In this document: one piece after another, positions 1 to 5,764 of the stretch
Layout: every line of letters begins with the position of its first letter
Numbering within the stretch: the stretch's first letter is position 1
Assembly (NCBI GenBank): GCA_945869245.1
Contig: CAMBOY010000022.1
Coordinates: forward strand, 1 to 19,639
Reading direction: 5' to 3'
DNA length: 19,639 bases
Source: Hydrogenophaga intermedia
GTDB lineage: Bacteria > Pseudomonadota > Gammaproteobacteria > Burkholderiales > Burkholderiaceae_C
Program-made: the position numbers and the translations under genes
Notes under the pieces: model-generated
What the model saw: the letters and a program-made list of their open reading frames with translations, nothing else
Told to the model about the DNA's origin: nothing
Database searches by the model: none

Positions 1-1
1 C

Positions 2-424
2 GCGCTGGACTTGATGCCCGAGCGCAGCGACGCTGAGGTGCTTGCCGCGGTGGCGCATCCGCGCGGATCGCGCAGTCTGGGCAGCCATCTGCGCAGCCGG
101 CTGCGCCTCGATGGCGTGAAGCTGGCCCTGGTGTTTGAGGCCGTGCCGCGCGCGCAGTGGGGCGACCCGGCGGCGCTGGCGGCAGCGATCAAGCGCTTGC
201 CACTTGCCTTGCTGCGACCGCGGCCGCTCGATGAAGCCATCAGCTCAGCAGGAGGCGTGGCTTTTGAGGGCTTGACCGAGGGCTTGCAGCTGCGGGCTTT
301 GCCGGGCGTCTGGTGCGCGGGCGAGATGGTCGACTGGGAAGCGCCCACGGGCGGTTATCTGTTGACCGCCTGTTTGGCCAGTGGGCGATGGGCCGCGCAG
401 GATATGCTGCGTGCCACGCCTTGA
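2..424 (+). CDS. C-terminal part of BaiN/HI0933-type FAD/NAD(P)-binding flavoprotein (5' truncated)
   Basis: The reading frame is open from the left edge, so the start lies outside the window and only about 140 C-terminal residues are visible. The end carries the signature of the HI0933/BaiN-like flavoprotein family (the TIGR03862-type branch): a 'GVWCAGEMVDW' segment followed by 'GGYLLTACLASG', which in this family closes the FAD-binding fold and contacts the flavin. Known members are predicted NAD(P)/FAD-dependent oxidoreductases of mostly unknown substrate, in the cytoplasm. The N-terminal dinucleotide-binding GxGxxG motif cannot be checked here. The downstream gene starts about 80 bases later on the same strand and looks separately expressed. 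The family call is fairly sure; the substrate is unknown. Confidence 0.8.
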   Translation, partial: ALDLMPERSDAEVLAAVAHPRGSRSLGSHLRSRLRLDGVKLALVFEAVPRAQWGDPAALAAAIKRLPLALLRPRPLDEAISSAGGVAFEGLTEGLQLRALPGVWCAGEMVDWEAPTGGYLLTACLASGRWAAQDMLRATP

Positions 425-502
425 GCGTTGGCACACGGTGTCACACCACATTCATGCGGCTTGTGTAAGCTGGTGTGTTGTTGTTTGTTTGGAGATTTCT
501 AC

Positions 503-1501
503 ATGACTCGCCACCTTGCTTGGGCTGGACGCCGTTCGGTGTTGGCCGTGCTGTTGACGCTGGCCGGTGCCAGCGCCGCTCCTGGGGTCTGGGCCAGCGA
601 TTGGCCCAGCCGGCCTGTGAAGATTGTGGTGCCGTTTGCGCCCGGCGCCGGCACCGACGCGGTAGGCCGGCTGGTGGCGGGCAAGCTGGCGGAGCTGCTC
701 AAAGCCACGGTGATCGTTGAAAACCGCACCGGCGCGTCAGGCGCGATTGGGGCCCAAGAAGTGGCCAGAGCTGCGCCCGATGGCTACACCTTGCTGTTGG
801 CCGCCGCACCGTTCACCACGGTGCCCGCAGCACTGCCCACGGCGGGCTACGACCCCGTGGCAGGTTTCACGCCCGTGGGCATGATCGCGCACGGGCCATT
901 GGTATGGGCGGTGAACAAGGACGTGCCGGCCAACACCTTGCCCGAGTTGGTGGCCTTGGCGCGCAAACAGCCTGGCGCGCTGAACTATGGTTCTGCTGGG
1001 GTGGGTGGCATCAACCACCTCGTGCTGGAGTCGCTCAAAGCGCGCACCCAGACCTTTATCACCCACATCCCGTACCGGGGCATTGCGCCGGCCACGCTGG
1101 ACGCCATTGGCGGGCAGTTGCAGCTGCTCACGGGCACCATTCCCGCCTTGGCGCCGCACATCCGGGAGGGCAAGCTCAAGGCCTTGGCGGTCACCAGTCC
1201 GGATCGCAGCCCGGCCCTGCCGCAGGTGCCCGGCATGAAAGAAGCGGGCATGGCCGATTTCAATGTACTCAACTACTTTGCCTTGGTCGCGCCCAAGGGC
1301 ACGCCAGACGCTGTGATCCGCCCCTTGAATGCCGCCTTGGCGCAACTGGTGCTCATGCCCGACGTCAAAGAGCGCTTGTCCCGTGACGCGTTGGAGCCGG
1401 CCACCGGCACACCAGCCCAACTGGCCGAGTTTGTGCAAAAAGACTTGGAAGGGTGGCGCCGCGTGGTGCGCCAGCAGGGTCTGAAGATCGACGGTTTTTA
1501 A
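503..1501 (+). CDS. Bug-family tripartite tricarboxylate transporter substrate-binding protein
   Basis: This encodes a 332-residue periplasmic solute-binding protein of the Bug (TctC) family, the extracytoplasmic receptor of tripartite tricarboxylate transporters. I chose the ATG at 503 because GGAG lies about 9 bases upstream and a normal Sec signal peptide follows: positive residues at 3-11, a hydrophobic core at about 12-28, and cleavage near 'GVWA' at residue 31. The mature protein opens with the family hallmark 'PVKIVVPFAPGAGTDAVGR' (about 38-56), the first ligand-contacting loop. An in-frame upstream ATG at 428 would add a non-signal stretch and is less likely. No TctA or TctB membrane subunit lies nearby, so this is an orphan receptor, as is common in Burkholderiales. 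The ligand (usually a carboxylate or amide) cannot be predicted. Confidence 0.93.
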   Translation: MTRHLAWAGRRSVLAVLLTLAGASAAPGVWASDWPSRPVKIVVPFAPGAGTDAVGRLVAGKLAELLKATVIVENRTGASGAIGAQEVARAAPDGYTLLLAAAPFTTVPAALPTAGYDPVAGFTPVGMIAHGPLVWAVNKDVPANTLPELVALARKQPGALNYGSAGVGGINHLVLESLKARTQTFITHIPYRGIAPATLDAIGGQLQLLTGTIPALAPHIREGKLKALAVTSPDRSPALPQVPGMKEAGMADFNVLNYFALVAPKGTPDAVIRPLNAALAQLVLMPDVKERLSRDALEPATGTPAQLAEFVQKDLEGWRRVVRQQGLKIDGF

Positions 1502-1542
1502 GCCGGCACACCCCGCACGCCAACTGTGGGGATTTGCTTGCG

Positions 1543-1574
1543 TAGCGCTTGCCCACGCATGGGGGTGAGCGCTA
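1543..1574. terminator. Inverted repeat between convergent Bug gene and SRP RNA; possible terminator without T-tract
   Basis: TAGCGCT at 1543-1549 pairs perfectly with AGCGCTA at 1568-1574, and inside it CCCA (1553-1556) can pair with TGGG (1560-1563), giving a two-part hairpin. It lies between the 3' ends of the Bug gene (plus) and the SRP RNA (minus), where a terminator serving either side is expected. Neither strand has a T-run after the stem, so classical intrinsic termination is doubtful. It could instead be a 3'-end stabilising stem. Confidence 0.35.
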
Positions 1575-1589
1575 GGGTATGAAGAGGTT

Positions 1590-1683
1590 GACGAGCCTTG
1601 ACCCCGGCACTGGCTTCACAGTTAGGGCTGCTTGGTTCCCCACCTGACCCGGTTGGCCGCTTCACCATGCGGGAAGGCCCGTC
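1590..1683 (-). ncRNA. ffs: 4.5S signal recognition particle RNA (bacterial small SRP RNA)
   Basis: Read on the minus strand, this region contains the SRP RNA domain IV core 'GGTCAGGTGGGGAACCAAGC' followed by AGCCC (about 1625-1649). This is the symmetric and asymmetric loop region that binds Ffh, capped by a GGAA tetraloop in a GG-GGAA-CC stem. The distal ends also pair: GGGCCTT at the 5' end (1674-1680) with AAGGCTC at the 3' end (1593-1599), then CCCGCA with TGCCGGG. The length of about 90-95 nt fits the small SRP RNA of proteobacteria, without an Alu domain. The RNA scaffolds Ffh and stimulates the Ffh-FtsY GTPase cycle in co-translational membrane targeting. Exact ends are estimated from the pairing and from the TACAAT box upstream. 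Location beside dnaX is a common bacterial arrangement. Confidence 0.93.
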
Positions 1684-1690
1684 AGCCGTT

Positions 1691-1696
1691 ATTGTA
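1691..1696 (-). promoter_or_regulatory. -10 box of the SRP RNA promoter
   Basis: On the minus strand TACAAT (5 of 6 matches to TATAAT) sits 7 bases before the estimated 5' end of the SRP RNA, the spacing expected for a sigma-70 promoter. No good -35 hexamer is visible 16-18 bases further upstream, so that half is weak or unrecognised. The site lies 36 bases from the dnaX -10 box on the opposite strand. Confidence 0.65.
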
Positions 1697-1732
1697 GGCG
1701 AGGAATGTTCGAGTCGGTCGCTGGCAGCCGCT

Positions 1733-1738
1733 TAGAAT
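1733..1738 (+). promoter_or_regulatory. -10 box of dnaX promoter, suggesting leaderless mRNA
   Basis: TAGAAT (5 of 6 matches to TATAAT) ends 8 bases before the dnaX ATG at 1747. Transcription normally starts 6-8 bases after the box, so the mRNA would begin at or within a base or two of the start codon. No Shine-Dalgarno sequence exists in the GCCGCCCC between box and ATG, which agrees with this. The -35 region is poor. Inference from spacing only. Confidence 0.5.
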
Positions 1739-1746
1739 GCCGCCCC

Positions 1747-3600
1747 ATGTCTTATGTTGTTTTGGCGCGCAAGTACCGCCCCCGCCATTTTGCTGAAATG
1801 GTGGGGCAGGAGCACGTGGTGCAGGCGCTGAGCAACGCCTTGACGCAGCAGCGCTTGCACCACGCCTATTTGTTCACCGGCACGCGAGGCGTGGGCAAAA
1901 CCACCGTGTCGCGCATCTTGGCCAAGTCGCTCAACTGTGTGGGCGCCGATGGACAAGGTGGCATCTCCGCACAGCCCTGCGGGGTGTGCCAGGCCTGCAT
2001 GGACATCGATGCGGGACGTTTTGTCGACTACACCGAGCTAGATGCCGCGTCCAACCGGGGCGTCGATGAGGTGCAGAGCTTGCTGGAACAAGCGGTGTAC
2101 AAGCCAGTGCAGGGGCGCTTCAAGGTCTTCATGATCGACGAAGTCCACATGTTGACCAACACCGCGTTCAACGCGATGCTCAAGACACTGGAAGAGCCGC
2201 CGGACTACGTGAAGTTTGTGTTGGCCACCACCGACCCGCAAAAAGTGCCGGTGACGGTGTTGTCGCGTTGTTTGCAGTTCAACCTGCGACCGATGGCGCC
2301 CGAGACAGTGCACGCCCATCTGGTGACGGTGCTCGCCAACGAGGGCATAGCGGCGCAAGAGGGCGCTTTGCGCCTGCTGTCGCGCGCCGCCCGAGGCTCC
2401 ATGCGCGACGCCCTGTCCTTGACCGATCAGGCGATTGCCTTCGGTGGCGGGCACTTGGGCGAAGAGACCGTGCGCCAAATGCTCGGAGCAGTGGACCGCG
2501 GGCATGTATTGGCGCTGATCGAAGCCTTGGCGTTGGGCCACGGCGCCGCTGTGGTGCAAGGGGTCGCGCAATTGCGACGGCAGGGCTTGAGCGCGGCGTC
2601 GACCCTGGAAGAGATGACCTTGGTGTTGCAGCGCATGGCGGTGCACCAGGTGGACGCTGCGGTGGAGCTGGTCGATGCCGATGCCCGCGAGGAAGCGCGT
2701 CTGGCGGCCTTGCTGCCGCCCGACGAAACCCAGCTGCTCTACAGCCTGTGCCTGCATGGCCGTGCCGAACTGGGGCTGGCACCCGACGAGTACGCGGCCT
2801 TGACCATGGTCTTGTTGCGCCTGCTGGCCTTCAAGCCGGCGAGCGCGGAAAAAAAAAGTCTGAAATCGGCTGAGCCACTGCACACGGCACCAGCACCAGC
2901 ATCAGCACCAGCACCAGCACCAGCCTCTATCCCCCAAGCGGCGCCTGCAGCGGCTGCAGCACCGCCACCGCCACAGCCCGCACCTGCACCCGAGTCCCCG
3001 CCACAGGCCGTGGCGGCAGTCGACGAGCAAGACCAATTGGCCGACGCCTGGTTGCCCGCGCACGACAGCACCGCCGACGATGTGCCCCCGTGGGACGCGC
3101 TGCCCGAGGCCAAGCCCGTGGTGGCGGTGCCGGTGCGGGAGCAACCGTTTCCCTCGTCCACAGCGGCCACCAGCGACGCCTTGCCGGGTGGTGTGCTGCA
3201 GCCCACTGAGCTGGGCGATTTTTGGTTTGACACCGTGCAGGCCCTGGTCCAAGCCGAGGCCGTGGCTGCGCTCAATCGGGAGCTGGCCTTACAGTCCCAA
3301 CTCGTGGCGCGAGACGGCGATCGTTGGCACTTGCGCACCGAGCGCCAGACGCTCAACCAAGCCAGCACCCGCGACCGTTTGGCCCAAGCGCTGCAAAGCC
3401 TGGGCTGGTCGGTGCACTTGCAGGTCGACACCGGCGTGGTGTCGGACACCCCCGCGCTGCGCTTGGCCGCACGGGCGGCTGCGGCGCAACAGCAGGCAGA
3501 ATCCATCATCATGAGCGACCCGTTTGTGCAGCAGATGATGCGGGAATTCGGCGGCAAAATTGTGCCGGGGACGCTGCACGCGGCCCCGGTGTCCTCTTAA
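1747..3600 (+). CDS. dnaX: DNA polymerase III subunits tau/gamma
   Basis: This 617-residue protein is the ATPase and scaffold of the clamp loader of DNA polymerase III. The AAA+ core is complete: Walker A GTRGVGKT (45-52), zinc-binding cysteines C64, C78, C81 and C84, Walker B with D131-E132, sensor-1 around T161-T162, and the SRC motif (173-175). Domains I-III end near residue 366 at 'LLAFKPASAEKK'. A Pro/Ala-rich linker (about 375-430) follows, and then the tau-specific region, recognisable from about residue 489, that binds the polymerase and helicase. The start at 1747 gives the conserved 'MSYVVLARKYRP'; an ATG at 1705 would only add non-conserved residues. ybaB follows 28 bases later and recR next, a conserved operon. 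A run of nine A's at codons 368-371 probably yields a truncated gamma form (see separate entry). Confidence 0.98.
   Translation: MSYVVLARKYRPRHFAEMVGQEHVVQALSNALTQQRLHHAYLFTGTRGVGKTTVSRILAKSLNCVGADGQGGISAQPCGVCQACMDIDAGRFVDYTELDAASNRGVDEVQSLLEQAVYKPVQGRFKVFMIDEVHMLTNTAFNAMLKTLEEPPDYVKFVLATTDPQKVPVTVLSRCLQFNLRPMAPETVHAHLVTVLANEGIAAQEGALRLLSRAARGSMRDALSLTDQAIAFGGGHLGEETVRQMLGAVDRGHVLALIEALALGHGAAVVQGVAQLRRQGLSAASTLEEMTLVLQRMAVHQVDAAVELVDADAREEARLAALLPPDETQLLYSLCLHGRAELGLAPDEYAALTMVLLRLLAFKPASAEKKSLKSAEPLHTAPAPASAPAPAPASIPQAAPAAAAAPPPPQPAPAPESPPQAVAAVDEQDQLADAWLPAHDSTADDVPPWDALPEAKPVVAVPVREQPFPSSTAATSDALPGGVLQPTELGDFWFDTVQALVQAEAVAALNRELALQSQLVARDGDRWHLRTERQTLNQASTRDRLAQALQSLGWSVHLQVDTGVVSDTPALRLAARAAAAQQQAESIIMSDPFVQQMMREFGGKIVPGTLHAAPVSS
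2848..2873 (+). promoter_or_regulatory. A9 slippery sequence in dnaX, probable tau/gamma switch
   Basis: Nine consecutive A's (2849-2857) follow a G and precede GTC. In frame 0 this reads E-K-K-S. A -1 shift, or one extra A, gives E-K-K-K-S-E-I-G and a TGA at 2871-2873 (375 residues). A +1 shift, or one missing A, gives E-K-K-V and a TGA at 2861-2863 (371 residues). Either product ends just after AAA+ domain III, which is the composition of gamma. E. coli makes gamma by -1 ribosomal slippage on A-AAA-AAG, and Thermus thermophilus by transcriptional slippage on an A9 run. I see no stable downstream hairpin, which favours polymerase slippage; this last point is inference. Confidence 0.7.
2887..2922 (+). 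repeat. Hexanucleotide GCACCA microsatellite in the dnaX linker
   Basis: Six tandem copies of GCACCA, with one base change in the third copy, encode the Ala-Pro/Ala-Ser repeats of the flexible tau linker. The repeat keeps frame whatever the copy number, so length changes by slipped mispairing would only lengthen or shorten the linker. Confidence 0.8.
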
Positions 3601-3628
3601 TGCGTCTCCATACACACAAGGAAGAACC

Positions 3629-3961
3629 ATGTTCAACAAAGGTCAAATCGCGGGCTTGATGAAGCAAGCCCAGGCGATGCAGGACAACCTCAAAAAAGCC
3701 CAGGATGAGCTCGGCACCATCGAAGTGACCGGCGAGTCTGGTGCGGGTTTGGTCAAAGTGGTGATGACATGCAAGCACGACGTCAAACGGGTGACCATCG
3801 ATCCGAGTCTGCTGGCCGACGACAAAGACATGTTGGAAGACTTGGTGGCCGCGGCGTTTAATGCCGCTGTGCGCAAGGCCGAGGAAACGTCGCAAGAAAA
3901 AATGGGCAAGATCACCGCTGGCATGCCCAGCCTGCCCGGTGGCATGAAGATGCCGTTCTGA
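3629..3961 (+). CDS. ybaB: YbaB/EbfC nucleoid-associated DNA-binding protein
   Basis: This 110-residue protein belongs to the YbaB/EbfC family, small homodimeric nucleoid-associated proteins that bind DNA with tweezer-like arms. The start at 3629 is preceded by AAGGAAG at good spacing and gives the typical opening 'MFNKGQIAGLMKQAQAMQDN', an amphipathic helix. The central 'VTGESGAGLVKVVMTCKHDVKRV' strand region and the Gly/Met/Pro-rich end 'GMPSLPGGMKMPF' are both characteristic. The stop codon at 3959-3961 directly abuts the recR reading frame. In many proteobacteria the order dnaX-ybaB-recR is fixed and YbaB is thought to support replication or recombinational repair; that role is known for the context, not shown here. 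Confidence 0.97.
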   Translation: MFNKGQIAGLMKQAQAMQDNLKKAQDELGTIEVTGESGAGLVKVVMTCKHDVKRVTIDPSLLADDKDMLEDLVAAAFNAAVRKAEETSQEKMGKITAGMPSLPGGMKMPF

Positions 3962-3973
3962 TTGCCAGCGCCC

Positions 3974-4576
3974 ATGGCCAAGCCCAGCGCACTCGATCGA
4001 TTGGTTCAGGCGCTGGAGCGGCTGCCCGGTGTGGGTGTGAAGTCGGCGCAGCGCATGGCTTTTCATCTGCTGCAGCGTGACCACGCCGCAGCGACCGAGC
4101 TGTCCCAGGCGCTGGCCCACGCCGTGGCGTCGCTCCAACACTGCAGCTTGTGCCACACCTTCACCGAGCAGGTGGTGTGCGCCACCTGCAGCGATCCGCA
4201 GCGCCTGCGCCACCAGCTGTGTGTGGTCGAAACCCCCGCCGATCAAGCGGCCTTGGAACGCACCGGCGTCTACCGTGGGCTCTACTTTGTTCTCTTGGGC
4301 AAGCTCAACCCGATCGAAGGTGTGGGGCCACGCGACATCGGCCTGGACGCGCTGCTCCAGCGCCTGAGCGGGCAGGCCGATTGGCCGGAAGTGCAGGAAG
4401 TGATCTTGGCCACCAACTTCACCGCTGAGGGCGAAGCCACCGCCCATGTGATCCACCAACTGCTGGCGCCGCGCGGGGTGCGGGTCACCCGCTTGTCGCG
4501 CGGAGTGCCAATTGGTAGCGAGCTGGAATACGTCGATCTCGGCACCATTGCGCACGCCTTCACCGATCGCCGCTGA
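3974..4576 (+). CDS. recR: Recombination mediator protein RecR
   Basis: This 200-residue protein matches RecR, which with RecF/RecO loads RecA onto gapped single-stranded DNA. Visible parts in order: an N-terminal helix-hairpin-helix ('LERLPGVGVKSAQRMAFHLL', about 14-33), a four-cysteine zinc finger (C57, C60, C69, C72), and a Toprim domain from about residue 80 ('LCVVETPADQAALE', later 'LNPIEGVGPRDIG'). The ATG at 3974 gives the usual family length of about 200 residues; an in-frame TTG at 3962, right after the ybaB stop, would add four residues. Neither has a clear Shine-Dalgarno sequence, so translation is probably coupled to ybaB. It is the last gene of the dnaX operon. Confidence 0.97.
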   Translation: MAKPSALDRLVQALERLPGVGVKSAQRMAFHLLQRDHAAATELSQALAHAVASLQHCSLCHTFTEQVVCATCSDPQRLRHQLCVVETPADQAALERTGVYRGLYFVLLGKLNPIEGVGPRDIGLDALLQRLSGQADWPEVQEVILATNFTAEGEATAHVIHQLLAPRGVRVTRLSRGVPIGSELEYVDLGTIAHAFTDRR

Positions 4577-4607
4577 CACGAGCCTGTCGCGAACTAAAGC
4601 TTGCGGT

Positions 4608-4655
4608 AGTCCCCCGAATGGGACTTACCCGATTGGGAACGCCCCGGATGTCCGG
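4608..4655 (+). promoter_or_regulatory. Array of dyads upstream of the orphan solute-binding gene; candidate operator
   Basis: AGTCCC-CCGAAT-GGGACT (4608-4625) is a perfect 6-bp inverted repeat. Its core CCCGAATGGG (4613-4622) recurs as CCCGATTGGG (4628-4637), 15 bp further on, and both cores are followed by GA. A third dyad, CCGGA-TG-TCCGG, lies at 4644-4655. A possible -10 box TAAGCT (4673-4678) lacks any -35 hexamer, which would suit activator-dependent transcription with the dyads about 50-65 bp upstream of the start. The binding protein is unknown; a LuxR/NarL-type response regulator is a guess based on the dyad style. Confidence 0.5.
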
Positions 4656-4727
4656 CCCAGCCGCTCTGCACTAAGCTGTCAGATCTGTGTGGAAAGTTCC
4701 ACGGCAACGCGGTGGCAGGGGGTTCGC

Positions 4728-5759
4728 ATGATCAGACGCAGGCGGTTGTGTACAGGGGCCTGGGCGGCTGCACTGGGTGTGGCTAGCGCGCCCGCTTGGG
4801 CGTCGCTGGCGGCTGGGCCGCGCGCTGGCAGCTTGACCGTGGCGATCACGCGGCCCGAGGCTCTGTGCCAGCTGCCCCTGCATTTGGCGCACCGCTTGGG
4901 CTATGCGGCCGAGGAGGGGCTGCGCCTCGATTGGTTGTTGTGCCCGGATCTGGATGCGGCGGTGCAGGCGCTGGCCTCTGGTCGTGCACAGGTGGTGTCT
5001 GCGCCTTATGCGCTCACACTCAAGGTTGCTCTGCAGGGCATGCGCTGGACCGCATTTGTGCTGCAGTCGCGCACGCCCCAGTACGCTCTGGGGATGTCGC
5101 GTCCTGGTTATGAAGCGCTCGCACGTGGTACCCCACTGCGCTTGGCGGTGCCCAAAAGCAGCGACGCAGCCTACCGTGTGGCACAACAGTTTTTGGCACG
5201 CCAACAGCCGCTGCAGCCGCCCGTGCAGTGGGTGGAGGTGGCGGGAGCTGAGCCAGTGTTGGAGTTGCTGCGCAACAAAGGCTTGGACGGCGCGTGTTTG
5301 CCCGATCCACATATGTCGCGCGTGGAGCGCGATGGCGGTGTTCGTGTGGTTGCCGATACCCGCACCCTCAATGGTACGCGGCAGTTGTTTGGCACGCTGT
5401 GGCCAGCGGCGAGTCTGTGCACTTCGGTGGAGTTGTCCCGGCAACGTGCCGAGCAGTGCCGCGCCTTGACCCACGCGGTGGTGCATGCGCAAAAATGGCT
5501 ACAGACAGCGGGCATGCTCGATGTCTCGCGCGCGGTGGCGGAGGAGCACTTTCGGGGCGACCGGGGCTTGTACCTGAGCGCCTTTGCCCACAACCGGGAG
5601 GCGTGGTCACCAGACGGTGTGTTCGACGAAGGCGCACCCGATCAGATGCGGCGCGTGTTGGCCCGTTGGTCTCCGGTCTGGGCCGATGCCGACACGCCCC
5701 TGGCCCACACGGTGACCAACCAATGGGCCAAAGAAGCCAAGTCCCGTTTCCGGGCCTGA
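4728..5759 (+). CDS. NMT1/THI5-like ABC-type solute-binding protein (orphan)
   Basis: This encodes a 343-residue exported protein resembling ABC transporter substrate-binding proteins of the NMT1/THI5/SsuA-like group, which bind small organic or sulfonate-type ligands in the periplasm. The ATG at 4728 has AGGGGG about 6 bases upstream. The N-terminus has several arginines, a hydrophobic stretch (about 9-25) and an Ala-x-Ala cleavage site near 'APAWA' (residue 25); the arginines could also suit Tat export. The body shows the type-2 binding-protein pattern: 'LHLAHRLGYAAEEGLRLDWL', then 'AVQALASGRAQVVSAPYALTL', the segment in which family members test ligand presence. No permease or ATPase gene lies beside it: recR is upstream and the convergent mltD ends 5 bases downstream. 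The ligand is unknown; it may be a sensor-type binding protein. Confidence 0.8.
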   Translation: MIRRRRLCTGAWAAALGVASAPAWASLAAGPRAGSLTVAITRPEALCQLPLHLAHRLGYAAEEGLRLDWLLCPDLDAAVQALASGRAQVVSAPYALTLKVALQGMRWTAFVLQSRTPQYALGMSRPGYEALARGTPLRLAVPKSSDAAYRVAQQFLARQQPLQPPVQWVEVAGAEPVLELLRNKGLDGACLPDPHMSRVERDGGVRVVADTRTLNGTRQLFGTLWPAASLCTSVELSRQRAEQCRALTHAVVHAQKWLQTAGMLDVSRAVAEEHFRGDRGLYLSAFAHNREAWSPDGVFDEGAPDQMRRVLARWSPVWADADTPLAHTVTNQWAKEAKSRFRA

Positions 5760-5764
5760 AGCGT

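Noticed and set aside
428..502. Upstream ATG for the Bug protein
   Set aside because: It would put 25 residues, with several cysteines, ahead of a complete signal peptide; the ATG at 503 has its own ribosome-binding site.
2861..2920. Stimulatory hairpin downstream of the dnaX slippery run
   Set aside because: Only a trivial GGCT/AGCC match with almost no loop was found; no stable stem-loop is evident at the usual distance.
3962..3973. TTG start of recR directly after the ybaB stop
   Set aside because: The ATG at 3974 gives the conserved family length and N-terminus; the TTG start remains possible but less likely.
3509..4579. Long open frame (about 356 codons) antisense to ybaB and recR
   Set aside because: It is a by-product of GC-rich codon bias opposite well-identified genes; its translation is His/Gln/Arg-rich with no recognisable domain.
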